Shown here piece after piece: positions 18,087 through 29,288 of a stretch of 64,000 nt of DNA. The position numbers and the translations under genes were made by a program. Origin of the DNA: Ignavibacteriota bacterium (GTDB lineage: Bacteria; Bacteroidota; Ignavibacteria; Ignavibacteriales; Ignavibacteriaceae); the NCBI GenBank assembly GCA_013285405.1, contig CP053446.1, forward strand, positions 1,587,985 to 1,651,984, given 5' to 3'. The notes below the pieces were generated by a model. The model searched no databases. It was not told the DNA's origin and saw nothing but the letters and a program-made list of their open reading frames with translations. Every line of letters starts with the position of its first letter. Position 1 is the first letter of the stretch.

Positions 18087-19721
18087 TCAATGTTTCTTTT
18101 TAGTTTTATCTAATTTTCCAAATAAATAAGATATCATGCTTAATATATCCAGACAGTCTTTATCATTAAAGACTTTAGGATATAATGTTTCTTTGACTTC
18201 ATGAGAAACAGGATTTCTGAAACCAACCACTGCTCCTGCCGAAATATGTTTTTGACCGTTTTCAAGATTTATTTCAGTTTCTGTTTTACAAGATGTAAAA
18301 TTAAGTTTTCCTTTATCTCCGAATGCATTAAACATTAAATCTGTTCCGTCTTTCAGTTTGCCATCTTTATCTTTTATACCTGATTTCTTCTGAACATTTT
18401 TAATATATTTCTTAATAGCTTCATCGGCAGCTCTTAAATAATCTGCCTCTTTATAATCTTTTTCTGAAACTTCCTGAATTGACGAGTGAAGATGACGCCA
18501 ATGGTAATAAGGATATTCAGGAACAAGTTCATGGAGTTGCCTGATAGTTGAAATTTGTTCATCGTCGGGAAGTTCAGACTTTTCAGCGATGGCACTAATG
18601 ATGGGCTCTACTTTAGTTCGAATATCTTTAGGCAGTGAGTCATACCAATTTTTAATATTAATCTTTGTTTTTAAACTAATGCCTTTATCTCTTTCTTCTT
18701 TTCGCTTTGCTCTCCATTCTCTTTCTATGTGAGACATAAGTTTTTTAAGATAACTTCTTAGAGGAGTAGTTAATGGCAAGTCCCAATTAAGCGATTGTCT
18801 GTGAGTTGAAATTACATCATCTTTCCACTCGTCGACGAAATCTACTTCTAGCCAGCCCGTTAAATAGGAGAACCCATGACTAGATTCGGATATACCAAAA
18901 AATTCGGGGGAATTAACTAATCTTTTATTTGCAAATAGTGTAATACCTCTTAATTCTGGTTTTATGGGTTTTGGAGAGCTTATGATCTTGCCTGTAATTT
19001 TACCTTTATATTCATACTCAGTTTCAAAAGTGGCAATCAAATCTTTGTATTTCCATTCAAATTGTGTTTCAATATTCTCGTATTTCAATTTATCATCTAT
19101 TCTAAGTGGAGAATCATTGTTTCTGCTTATGGTTACCTTGAAAGTGTTATCAAAAAGGTTAAAAAGTTTAGATAAGCTTATAGCTAGACCTGTTTTATCA
19201 AATACTGTTTTACGATGAATCTTTGTTAATGTTATTTTCGTACCATATGAGGCTTTACTCTTCTTTACAGTAAACTTTGGTTTGTAATCTTTCTCAGTGA
19301 CACTAGTTAGCTCTTCCCAATCTAATATGAATGTAATTTTCTCATTTGAATTTTTTCTTATTGTCTCAATTTCTATTGTATTACCAATTCCAAAAAATGA
19401 AAGTTTTCCCAAGCCCTTCTTTCCTGTAGCTTTTCTTTTTCCACTGGGACTTAATTCCAACCCTTCTTTCCTTCTATTTCTTCCAATCCTTAAAAAATAA
19501 TCATTTATATCGTCGAAACTCATTCCGAAACCATCATCTTCTACAACTATCTTTTTTTCCTTTTTATCATACAAAAGGATTTTAACATTTTTAGCATCTG
19601 CGTCATAAGCGTTAGCAATAAGCTCTGCAATTGCATTCGGTAACTTAGAATACATTTTAACACCTAAGTGCTCAATTGTTGCCGGATCGAAAGTCATTTT
19701 TAGGGTCTTTTCTTCACTCAT
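18087..19721 (-). CDS. GHKL ATPase (MutL/Hsp90-like) of the restriction system, with C-terminal Ymh-like domain
   Basis: 544 residues. The N-terminal part is a GHKL ATPase with the N box AELIANAYDAD (Glu 33, Asn 37), the G1 box DDGFGMS (62-68) and the G2 box GKKGLGKLS (100-108). The last 110 or so residues (FNAFGDKGKLNF, GFRNPVSHE, DILSMISYLFGKL) resemble the Ymh/TIGR02391 family found in other defence genes. MutL/MORC-like ATPases coded with a cytosine methylase, an HNH nuclease and Vsr are a known restriction-modification type (Iyer, Abhiman and Aravind 2008). The gene overlaps the methylase by 8 nt and precedes the HNH gene by 53 nt. Confidence 0.85.
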   Translation of the reverse strand: MSEEKTLKMTFDPATIEHLGVKMYSKLPNAIAELIANAYDADAKNVKILLYDKKEKKIVVEDDGFGMSFDDINDYFLRIGRNRRKEGLELSPSGKRKATGKKGLGKLSFFGIGNTIEIETIRKNSNEKITFILDWEELTSVTEKDYKPKFTVKKSKASYGTKITLTKIHRKTVFDKTGLAISLSKLFNLFDNTFKVTISRNNDSPLRIDDKLKYENIETQFEWKYKDLIATFETEYEYKGKITGKIISSPKPIKPELRGITLFANKRLVNSPEFFGISESSHGFSYLTGWLEVDFVDEWKDDVISTHRQSLNWDLPLTTPLRSYLKKLMSHIEREWRAKRKEERDKGISLKTKINIKNWYDSLPKDIRTKVEPIISAIAEKSELPDDEQISTIRQLHELVPEYPYYHWRHLHSSIQEVSEKDYKEADYLRAADEAIKKYIKNVQKKSGIKDKDGKLKDGTDLMFNAFGDKGKLNFTSCKTETEINLENGQKHISAGAVVGFRNPVSHEVKETLYPKVFNDKDCLDILSMISYLFGKLDKTKKKH

Positions 19722-20769
19722 AATTTTCCCCTTTAATTATTTTTAAGGCAATTCTTTTTGCAAATTCCGGTGGCACAGCATTTCCAATATGTTTTGCAAC
19801 TTTTCCAATACTTTTTTCTTTAAAAATATAATCTGTAGGAAAAGTCTGTAGTGTCGCTCCTTCCCTTAATGAAATTGCACGATCTTCATTAGGATGTCCA
19901 AACCTACCATTTGATAAACTGTGGAATTTCGTTGTAATAGTCGGTGCGGGTTTATCCCAAAACATTCTTCCATAGATATCACTGAAACCTTTTTCTAATT
20001 TTCTATAACACTTCAACTGTAGGAGGGTATTGTTTTCCCATTCTAATCTGCTTCCGCCATTATGAGAAATTTTTTTAATTCGCTTTAAATTTTTTTCACT
20101 TAGCTTAGCTGTTGTGTGTGAGAAGTCGGATGTATCATTGTGTCCGGCGGTTATTTTTCTGAACCCGTTCTTAACTCCAATGAATTGCTTTACAATTGGC
20201 ACATCTTTTTTGTTCGCTTTGGGAAGCCCGATCTCTCTTTTGACACGCGAAGCAATTAATGTAAACCTTCTTCTTCTTTGGGGAACACCATAGTAATTAG
20301 CATTAAGTATATCGTACTTTACAATATATCCTAAATTTTGTATTTCCTTAACAAATTTCTTAAGCCCACTTCTACTATGCTTTTTAATAATTCCAGGTAC
20401 ATTTTCCAGAACTATGTACCCAGGCTTGAAATACAAAACGTATTTTTGAAAATCTAAAAGAAGATTTTTTAAAGGTTTCGATTTCGTTTTGTCAGTGTTA
20501 ATGATAGACCAATATTGGCAAGGACTGCAACCTATAAAAATAAGGTTGTCATCGTTCGCTGCAATACCTGTAGTTTTTTTTAACTCGTCAAAAGTGTAAT
20601 TCTTGATATCTGCTTGAATAAATTTTGTTCCTGGATTGTTGTATTCGTAAGTTTCTTTACAGGATGGATCAATGTCTATTCCGGCAATAACATTAATCCC
20701 GGCTTTTCTGAAACCATAAGTCATCCCACCGATTGAACAGAAGAAATCAACGGCTTTGAGTTTTGCCAT
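19714..20769 (-). CDS. DNA (cytosine-5)-methyltransferase
   Basis: 351 residues with the ordered C5 methylase motifs: motif I DFFCSIGGMTYGF (8-20), motif IV GCSPCQYW with catalytic Cys 84, motif VI ENVPG (122-126), motif VIII QRRRRF (164-169), and the C-terminal motifs IX-X around LREGATLQTFP and IGNAVPPEFA. It methylates cytosine and so protects host DNA. The downstream ATPase and HNH nuclease overlap it or follow closely. Vsr on the opposite strand would repair the deamination products. It is about 75 nt downstream of vapC. Confidence 0.95.
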   Translation of the reverse strand: MAKLKAVDFFCSIGGMTYGFRKAGINVIAGIDIDPSCKETYEYNNPGTKFIQADIKNYTFDELKKTTGIAANDDNLIFIGCSPCQYWSIINTDKTKSKPLKNLLLDFQKYVLYFKPGYIVLENVPGIIKKHSRSGLKKFVKEIQNLGYIVKYDILNANYYGVPQRRRRFTLIASRVKREIGLPKANKKDVPIVKQFIGVKNGFRKITAGHNDTSDFSHTTAKLSEKNLKRIKKISHNGGSRLEWENNTLLQLKCYRKLEKGFSDIYGRMFWDKPAPTITTKFHSLSNGRFGHPNEDRAISLREGATLQTFPTDYIFKEKSIGKVAKHIGNAVPPEFAKRIALKIIKGENYE

Positions 20770-20844
20770 TCAGTTCCTTTAATGTAAGAGATAAATTTTC
20801 ATCTCTTAAAAAATAAGAAATTTTCACGAAGGATTTTATCTGTT

Positions 20845-21240
20845 TCATATCCAGTTAATCTTTATCTCCCTTTCCAGCACTTTAAACTCTCTATCTCCTG
20901 TAACTAACTGTGCTTTTTTCATCTTTGCCAAAGCGGCAGCAAAAGCATCTGCATAAGAAACTTTGTGATATGCTTTGTACTGTGCTGCCTGCAGAGTAAG
21001 TTCTTTGTTGGCTTCTACAATTGTAATAGGATATCTGGCAAAAGTATTTTTGTAGAGTTCAGCTCTTTCTTTGCCGCCTTCCCGCAAAGCGATGTAATAC
21101 ATTTCTCCCCAGTTAATAACACATAAAAACAATTCGGCTTTATCATCAAGAGCTTTTTTTAAAATGTCTCCAACCTCATCAACACCTTTTTCTTTTTCTG
21201 CGTAGGCTAATAAAGAGTAACTGTCCAAAACATATTTCAT
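20845..21240 (-). CDS. vapC: VapC-type PIN-domain toxin
   Basis: 131 residues with PIN-domain acid residues: LDSYSLLAY near the N-terminus (Asp 5 region), a Glu near 45, SYADAFAAALA (Asp about 97) and TGDREF (Asp about 117). Such toxins are metal-dependent RNases that cut tRNA or rRNA. It overlaps vapB by 4 nt. It is directly upstream of the cytosine methylase operon on the same strand and may be transcribed into it. Confidence 0.9.
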   Translation of the reverse strand: MKYVLDSYSLLAYAEKEKGVDEVGDILKKALDDKAELFLCVINWGEMYYIALREGGKERAELYKNTFARYPITIVEANKELTLQAAQYKAYHKVSYADAFAAALAKMKKAQLVTGDREFKVLEREIKINWI

Positions 21241-21467
21241 AGATCACGCTCTTTTTTCTTCTCTTCCATAAGAGCTTTTAAAAGCTTTCCGCCTGTTCCT
21301 AAAAAACCTTTATTAGCATCTATAATTTCAGGCGTAATAGGAATAATCTTTATTCCATCTTTCTCCTCAAAGAAATTAATCCTGGTTCCCGGTTTAATCC
21401 CATACTTTCTTCTCATCTTTGAGGGAATTACTAATTGCCCTTTTGTAGTTACATATCCTGTTTCCAT
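21237..21467 (-). CDS. vapB: AbrB/MazE-fold antitoxin, VapB-like
   Basis: 76 residues. The swapped-hairpin AbrB DNA-binding fold occupies residues 1-45 (TTKGQLVIPSKMRRKYGI, then KPGTRINFFE). The C-terminal tail should wrap the PIN toxin. It starts the minus-strand unit vapBC-methylase-ATPase-HNH. It is divergent from the Tat-exported aldo/keto reductase at 21752. Confidence 0.9.
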   Translation of the reverse strand: METGYVTTKGQLVIPSKMRRKYGIKPGTRINFFEEKDGIKIIPITPEIIDANKGFLGTGGKLLKALMEEKKKERDL

Positions 21468-21633
21468 TTCTCATAATTCCTTTTTGTAATATTATCAATG
21501 TAAAGTTAGAAATAATATAAATGTAAGTCAATTTATTTTTGTAAGATGATTAAAAATGTTCGCCTTTTAGTAAAAACTTCCCTGATTGATATAAGAAGTG
21601 ATGTCTTATAATCTTCAATATAAAACCGCATTC

Positions 21634-21659
21634 TGTATCCATCTTCCCGCCTTTTGTAT
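21634..21659 (+). promoter_or_regulatory. Predicted AraC-type operator, copy 2
   Basis: TGTAT at 21634 and 21655 (21 bp apart) with CCCGCCTTT between. The flanking bases from about 21622 also match copies 3 and 4 (AACCGCATTC before it, ACGT after it). It lies about 95 nt upstream of the aldo/keto reductase operon at 21752. Confidence 0.6.
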
Positions 21660-21751
21660 ACGTCCTTTCGGTATCTGCTTTCTTAATTTTGTATCAGAAG
21701 TTTTAGTATAAATATTAACTTATAAGTTTTAGTCAACAAGGAGAAATAACA

Positions 21752-22981
<1,230 letters not shown>

Positions 22982-22986
22982 TTATA

Positions 22987-24108
<1,122 letters not shown>

Positions 24109-24119
24109 GACAATCAATT

Positions 24120-24644
24120 ATGAAAACAATAACATCAATTTTAGTATCTCTTTTATTTTTTAACCTATCAAATGCTCAAACTATGAATCCTCAAAACATA
24201 GAACAACGTATCGCTGCTATTGAAGATAAAATGGCGATAAAAAATGTTGTTGACGTATTTTCCAACCTTGCCGATACAAAAGAAATAGACAAACAAGTTT
24301 TACTTTTTACTGAAGATGGTGAGGTGGAATCGTACGCAAACAGTGAACGTACCTCATTGCTAAAAGGAAGAGAACAATTAGAGCAGGCATTTTCAGGTTT
24401 TCTTTCAAATTTTCATACCATCTACCACCAAAATGGGCAGCAAACCATTGATGAACTAACGGATAATACAGCCAAAGCAACTTCTTATTGTCGTGTAATT
24501 TTAGTTGGTGAACAGGATGGCAAACAAATGAAGACTACAATGTACACCATTTACAAAGACGAGTTTGTAAAGCAAAACGGACAATGGCTCATAAAACATC
24601 GAACATCAAATTTTATGTGGCAGGAAGTGGAAGAAGTAAAGTAA
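24120..24644 (+). CDS. Exported SnoaL/NTF2-like protein
   Basis: 174 residues with a cleavable signal peptide (residues 1-19, ending LSNAQT). The mature protein has the NTF2-like cone fold of SnoaL-type proteins: IEDKMAIKNVVDVFSNLAD at the start, LLKGREQLEQAF in the middle, and WLIKHRTSNFMW at the end. Such proteins bind or isomerise small molecules. It starts 11 nt after the aldo/keto reductase and belongs to the same operon. Confidence 0.8.
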   Translation: MKTITSILVSLLFFNLSNAQTMNPQNIEQRIAAIEDKMAIKNVVDVFSNLADTKEIDKQVLLFTEDGEVESYANSERTSLLKGREQLEQAFSGFLSNFHTIYHQNGQQTIDELTDNTAKATSYCRVILVGEQDGKQMKTTMYTIYKDEFVKQNGQWLIKHRTSNFMWQEVEEVK

Positions 24645-24761
24645 TCTGTAGAACTGGTAAGCAGAAGAGTAATTCAGGTAACAATTTGTCTTTGCTGGTT
24701 CAGCGAACTTTATTTTATAAAATAATTCATAAATTAGCATTGAATTATTTATACATACACA

Positions 24762-26339
24762 ATGGAAAATTCTGTTTTATTATTTCTATCCCTGCTATTG
24801 GTAATCGTTTGCATCATTATGATTGCCAAAAAAATACGGGTAGCCTATCCTGTATTGTTGGTAGTTGCAGGTTTGCTTATTAGTTTTTTACCGGGCTTAC
24901 CCAAGATTCAACTGGAACCCGATATCGTTTTTATTCTTTTTTTACCTCCCATTCTATATGAAGCAGCCTGGTCTTCTTCATTCAGAGAACTTTTCAAGTG
25001 GCGAAGGATTATTCTCAGCTTTGCCTTTATCGTAGTTTTCATCTCCGCAATAAGTGTGGCGTTTACTGCATATTGGTTTATCCCCGGTTTTACTTTGGCA
25101 TTGGGTTTTTTATTGGGAGGTATTGTTTCTCCACCCGATGCAGTAAGTGCAAATGCTATTACAAAGTTTGTAAAAATACCCAAGCGGCTTTCAACCATTT
25201 TAGAGGGTGAAAGTTTATTGAACGATGCTTCTTCACTTATCATTATGCAATTCGCTATTGTTGCGGTTACTACAGGTATGTTTGATATCCCGTCAGCGGC
25301 TTTGCAGTTTCTTTGGATGATAGTAGGTGGCGTGGGTTGCGGAATTATTTTGGCATGGGTGTTTACCAAATTACACAAACTGCTGCCAACCGATGTGAAT
25401 ATAGATGTGATCCTAACTCTTATAGCTCCTTATTTAATGTATATACTTGCAGAAGAAATACATGGTTCCGGAATTTTATCTGTTGTGGCAGGCGGTTTAT
25501 TTGTTTCTCAAAAACGTTATGAATTTCTTAGTTCATCGTCAAGGGTACACGGAACAAATTTTTGGGAGAGTTTTATTTTTCTGCTCAATGGAATAATTTT
25601 CATACTTATTGGGCTCGATCTGCCTCAAATTATAAATGGTTTAGGAAATACAAACCTGGTTGAAGCTATAAGTTATGGTGTGTTGATAACAATGGTTGTG
25701 GTTTTGGTAAGAATAATTAGTTTCTATGGTGCCGTGGGAGTTACACTGATTATGCGGAATTTCATCAAAGTAGCGGATCCAAACAATCCTGGTATCAAAG
25801 GACCTTTTATTTTAGGCTGGGCAGGAATGCGTGGCGTAGTTTCGTTAGCAGCAGCTTTATCCATTCCACTTTATTTGGTAAATGGTGATGTTTTTCCACA
25901 ACGAAATTTGATTCTGTTTATCACCTTTATTGTCATTCTATTAACACTGACTATTCAAGGTTTAACACTTCCCTACCTCATTAAAAAAGCCAATTTAAAA
26001 GAGATAGATTACCCACAACCTAAAAACGAAGTGGGAGAATACCTGGATAAGGAACTACATAAAATATCGCTTGAGTTTTTGAATGGTAAGTCCAATGAAA
26101 ATCGGCAAGACGGAGTAAACTACCAAAAGATAATTGCATTCTTACAAGATGAGTTGAATGACGAAAAAGAATTCCGATTTAATAGTAACACTACCAAGGT
26201 GTACAGGGAGCTTTTAGAGACACAACGGATACACCTTATCCAAATCAACAAAACACAACCATCCATTGATGAAGAAGTTATACGTATAAAAATGATGACG
26301 ATAGACTACCAGGAAGAAAGGTTGAAGCTGAGAAGCTAA
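24762..26339 (+). CDS. CPA1-family Na+/H+ antiporter
   Basis: 525 residues, with 11-13 transmembrane helices in the first 420 and a cytoplasmic tail with coiled-coil character. Conserved CPA1 text includes LPPILYEAAW, GGIVSPPDAVSANAI (ion-binding Asp) and ILEGESLLNDASSLI. The family exchanges Na+ or K+ for protons at the inner membrane. It sits 117 nt after the SnoaL-like gene, possibly as the last gene of the operator copy 2 operon. Confidence 0.9.
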   Translation: MENSVLLFLSLLLVIVCIIMIAKKIRVAYPVLLVVAGLLISFLPGLPKIQLEPDIVFILFLPPILYEAAWSSSFRELFKWRRIILSFAFIVVFISAISVAFTAYWFIPGFTLALGFLLGGIVSPPDAVSANAITKFVKIPKRLSTILEGESLLNDASSLIIMQFAIVAVTTGMFDIPSAALQFLWMIVGGVGCGIILAWVFTKLHKLLPTDVNIDVILTLIAPYLMYILAEEIHGSGILSVVAGGLFVSQKRYEFLSSSSRVHGTNFWESFIFLLNGIIFILIGLDLPQIINGLGNTNLVEAISYGVLITMVVVLVRIISFYGAVGVTLIMRNFIKVADPNNPGIKGPFILGWAGMRGVVSLAAALSIPLYLVNGDVFPQRNLILFITFIVILLTLTIQGLTLPYLIKKANLKEIDYPQPKNEVGEYLDKELHKISLEFLNGKSNENRQDGVNYQKIIAFLQDELNDEKEFRFNSNTTKVYRELLETQRIHLIQINKTQPSIDEEVIRIKMMTIDYQEERLKLRS

Positions 26340-26431
26340 GCCGTAGCAAATTTTCAAAATAAAATAATAATTTTTATTATTGCGGTAAGTTATTAGTTAT
26401 TTGCAACTCTATTGGGACAGTGCAATCTTGA

Positions 26432-26578
26432 AACTGTGGTGCTCTTGAAACAAACAAAGATGATTTGCTTTCACTTTGGTTGGCTGATCAAGCTTATGAT
26501 ATTGTCAAAGATGAAGATATTGCTTTGAAAGCAATTCGGGTAGCAGAAGAAGAAATTAAATATATTAAAAGAAAGTAA
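26432..26578 (+). pseudogene. 3' remnant of an XRE-type restriction regulator
   Basis: The frame reads GALETNKDDLLSLWLADQ, then KAIRVAEEEIKYIKRK-stop, and has a stop just upstream at 26429, so there is no N-terminus and no helix-turn-helix. This tail resembles the C-terminus of XRE-family regulators that accompany Bacteroidetes restriction systems; that is from memory of the family, not a search. Its stop overlaps the ATG of the HNH gene (TAATG), the place a controller gene would take. Confidence 0.5.
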
Positions 26579-27852
26579 TGGCATCAATTAACGGAGATTG
26601 GTTTCACTCACGAAGCAGCTCAAATATTGACGAGTTGTTGGCTGTAAGAACTTTGGTTCTTGAAAGTCAGAAGCTGGAATACATTGGTTTTGGTTGGAGT
26701 AGTGGCAGACAAGGGAACCAAAAGATGTATCAATTTGCAGCTGTTGCGGGAATTGAACCATCAACAATGCAAACAAAAATCCGAGCAATGATTCGCTATG
26801 GGTTTGTAAGAGACGGGAATGTTTGCCCATTATTTTGGACGAGAATGGGCAGTTTGTGGAACGACCTATATACCGTGGGAAATTTCTCGGCTGCAAAACA
26901 AATTTATGAATTGATACTTTCTATTTCGCTAGCGATTTATGCTTTCAACAATACACAAGCACAGTTCAGCATGAACCCAGCGAATGGTGAAATGCCATTG
27001 AAATTTTTACTAAACAACCTTGATGGAAACAATTCTATTTCATTGCAAGAATTTACCTCACTTATTGACGGTAATACAACAAGAGTTGGTAATAACACTT
27101 CATATTGGAAAAGAGATTTACTCAATTCGGGTTTATTCCAACAAGCTGGAGAAAATTTAATTTATACAAATAGATACGTTGCTTTTGTGAATGAAATTAG
27201 AAACTTCGTTCCTAATCCTATATTAACAGATGCGGACTGGGACACTATCAGGGAAAACCCATTGATTGAAATTTCACCTTTCAAAGATTCACTCCGTGAA
27301 ATCTTTGAAAGCATCACACAAGAACAGAACATTGAGGAACAAATAACAGACGGAATCTTCACGGCACCGCTTGTTGATGTAATTTCAGAGCAAGAAGAAA
27401 TTGCAATACCAGAGTTAGATATTTTAAGCACTGATTTGCGTTTTGCAAACAGCACAAGGAGAATTAGAAATCAAACTTGGGCAATAAGGATAAAAAAGAA
27501 ATACAACTATTTGTGTGCTGTTCCGAATTGTGATGTAAATGGACAAATGTTTTTAGAATCAGCACACATTAAACCCGACAATGTTGCGGAAGATGGAACG
27601 CCACACAGGACACATATTCTAAACGGACTTTGTCTTTGTAGACATTGCCATATTGCATTTGACAAGGGATATTTTTCATTAACAGACGACTATAGAATAA
27701 TTATATCCACAAAGTTTACTGACATCGTAAACCAAAACTTGAAAACCGTAATTATTTCAAGTGCAGATGCTCAAATCAAAAACAGAGTTGATGGCAGGTT
27801 CCCTATGGTTGAGTTTATTCAATATCATCGAACAGTTAAATTCAAAAATTAA
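26578..27852 (+). CDS. HNH restriction endonuclease of the second R-M system
   Basis: 424 residues. The C-terminal HNH domain has the Cys pair of LCAVPNC (about 312-317), ESAHIKPDN (about 326-334) and NGLCLCRHCHIAFDKGYF (about 349-366), so two zinc-binding Cys pairs and the catalytic His are present. The N-terminal 290 residues have no motif I recognise and may read the DNA target. The ATG overlaps the stop of the remnant before it, and its own stop overlaps the ATG of the first methylase, so the three genes 26578-30613 are one operon. Confidence 0.82.
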   Translation: MASINGDWFHSRSSSNIDELLAVRTLVLESQKLEYIGFGWSSGRQGNQKMYQFAAVAGIEPSTMQTKIRAMIRYGFVRDGNVCPLFWTRMGSLWNDLYTVGNFSAAKQIYELILSISLAIYAFNNTQAQFSMNPANGEMPLKFLLNNLDGNNSISLQEFTSLIDGNTTRVGNNTSYWKRDLLNSGLFQQAGENLIYTNRYVAFVNEIRNFVPNPILTDADWDTIRENPLIEISPFKDSLREIFESITQEQNIEEQITDGIFTAPLVDVISEQEEIAIPELDILSTDLRFANSTRRIRNQTWAIRIKKKYNYLCAVPNCDVNGQMFLESAHIKPDNVAEDGTPHRTHILNGLCLCRHCHIAFDKGYFSLTDDYRIIISTKFTDIVNQNLKTVIISSADAQIKNRVDGRFPMVEFIQYHRTVKFKN

Positions 27853-29288
27853 TGACGACAACCGATTTAACATACAAAACTTACTTCGGAGGTTTTGAAG
27901 TTGAGCAAATTGCTTCTGAGCCAACTGTCAACTATGGTTTGTTCCAGGAGGAAATCAGAGACACACAAGCTGAACAACTAAAAACTTTTTCAGACCTTGA
28001 ATCAGGACTAAAAATGCTTAACGCATCTTCATTCGGAAGTCAAGTTCATTTTCAAAACGCTTATCAAACACCTGTGCAAAGATGGTTTCCATATCGTGAA
28101 GGATATTCAACACGACTTGTAAATACTTTTCTCAAAGAACTACAAATAACAGGCAATGTCTTTGATCCTTTTTCAGGAAGTGGAACAACGTTGTTAGCAT
28201 CACGACACAACAACCTCAATTCATTCGGTATTGATGTAAACCCAATTTCAGTTTTGGTTGCAAAAGCAGAAAATGAAAATTACAGTATCATAGATATTGA
28301 AAACTTGAATGCAGAAATTATGAAACTGAAATCAGTTTTAAAATCAAAAGTAGTATTTCAAACTTCTTTTGACCTTGCTGACAAAGTTTTCAATTCTGAA
28401 ATTCTGCAAACGCTTATACAGTTGAAGTTTCATATCAAGGAAATTCAAGACGAGAAAATTCAAAATCTTTTTTTCGTTGCGTGGCTTTCAATTATTGAAG
28501 AAGTTTCCAACATCAAGAAAGAAGGAAACGGAATCAAATACAAGAACAGAAAGAGAACTCCAAACGGCTACATTAACATTGAAAAAGATATTTGGGAAAA
28601 ACAAGTTTTTCCAGAGGACAAATTCAATTTCGTAAAATCAAAACTTGTCAATCATCTTGAAATTATTTTGACTGACATTAAAAACTATTTCGGAGCAAAT
28701 GAAAAGCAACCGATAATTTTCAAGGGAAGTTGTTTAGAGTTTGACAAACTTTTTTCAAACGAGATTCAATTTACTTTTTTCTCCCCACCCTACTGCAATT
28801 GCTTTGACTACTTTGAAATTCATAAAGTGGATTTGTGGCTTGGAGATTTTGTCCACGACAAAGAAGAATTTAGGTTGCTTCGCAATACTGGTTTCCGTTC
28901 AAATACAAATTCACTGAACCACAAACCCATAGTTTACAAGAATGAGAATCTTGAAAACTTGATTTCTCTTTTTAACAGCGATAAACTTTGGAACGTAAGA
29001 ATTCCAAGTGTGGTTAGAGGTTACTTTGACGATACACACTCTTTATTGAATAAACTTTATCAGCAAACGACTCAAGGCGGTTATGTTGGAATTGTGGTTG
29101 GTAATTCTGCATATTCAGGGGTGATAATTCCGAGTGATGTTTTGATTGCAGACATTGCAAAAGAGATAGGGTTCAAGATAAAAAATATTTTTGTTACACG
29201 ACACTTAACAACAAGTTCACAGCAAAAGCAAGAGTTAGAAATACTGAAAAATTATTTACGAGAAAGCATAGTATTACTTCAAAAATGA
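27852..29288 (+). CDS. DNA amino-methyltransferase 1 of the second R-M system
   Basis: 478 residues. Motif I FDPFSGSGTTLL (about 103-115) binds AdoMet and is followed by GIDVNPIS (motif II). Motif IV FFSPPYCNC (about 309-317) is of the SPPY type common in N4-cytosine methylases. About 190 residues between the two motifs could hold target recognition. The overlap with the next methylase is 4 nt. The two methylases probably modify the two strands of an asymmetric site. Confidence 0.85.
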   Translation: MTTTDLTYKTYFGGFEVEQIASEPTVNYGLFQEEIRDTQAEQLKTFSDLESGLKMLNASSFGSQVHFQNAYQTPVQRWFPYREGYSTRLVNTFLKELQITGNVFDPFSGSGTTLLASRHNNLNSFGIDVNPISVLVAKAENENYSIIDIENLNAEIMKLKSVLKSKVVFQTSFDLADKVFNSEILQTLIQLKFHIKEIQDEKIQNLFFVAWLSIIEEVSNIKKEGNGIKYKNRKRTPNGYINIEKDIWEKQVFPEDKFNFVKSKLVNHLEIILTDIKNYFGANEKQPIIFKGSCLEFDKLFSNEIQFTFFSPPYCNCFDYFEIHKVDLWLGDFVHDKEEFRLLRNTGFRSNTNSLNHKPIVYKNENLENLISLFNSDKLWNVRIPSVVRGYFDDTHSLLNKLYQQTTQGGYVGIVVGNSAYSGVIIPSDVLIADIAKEIGFKIKNIFVTRHLTTSSQQKQELEILKNYLRESIVLLQK

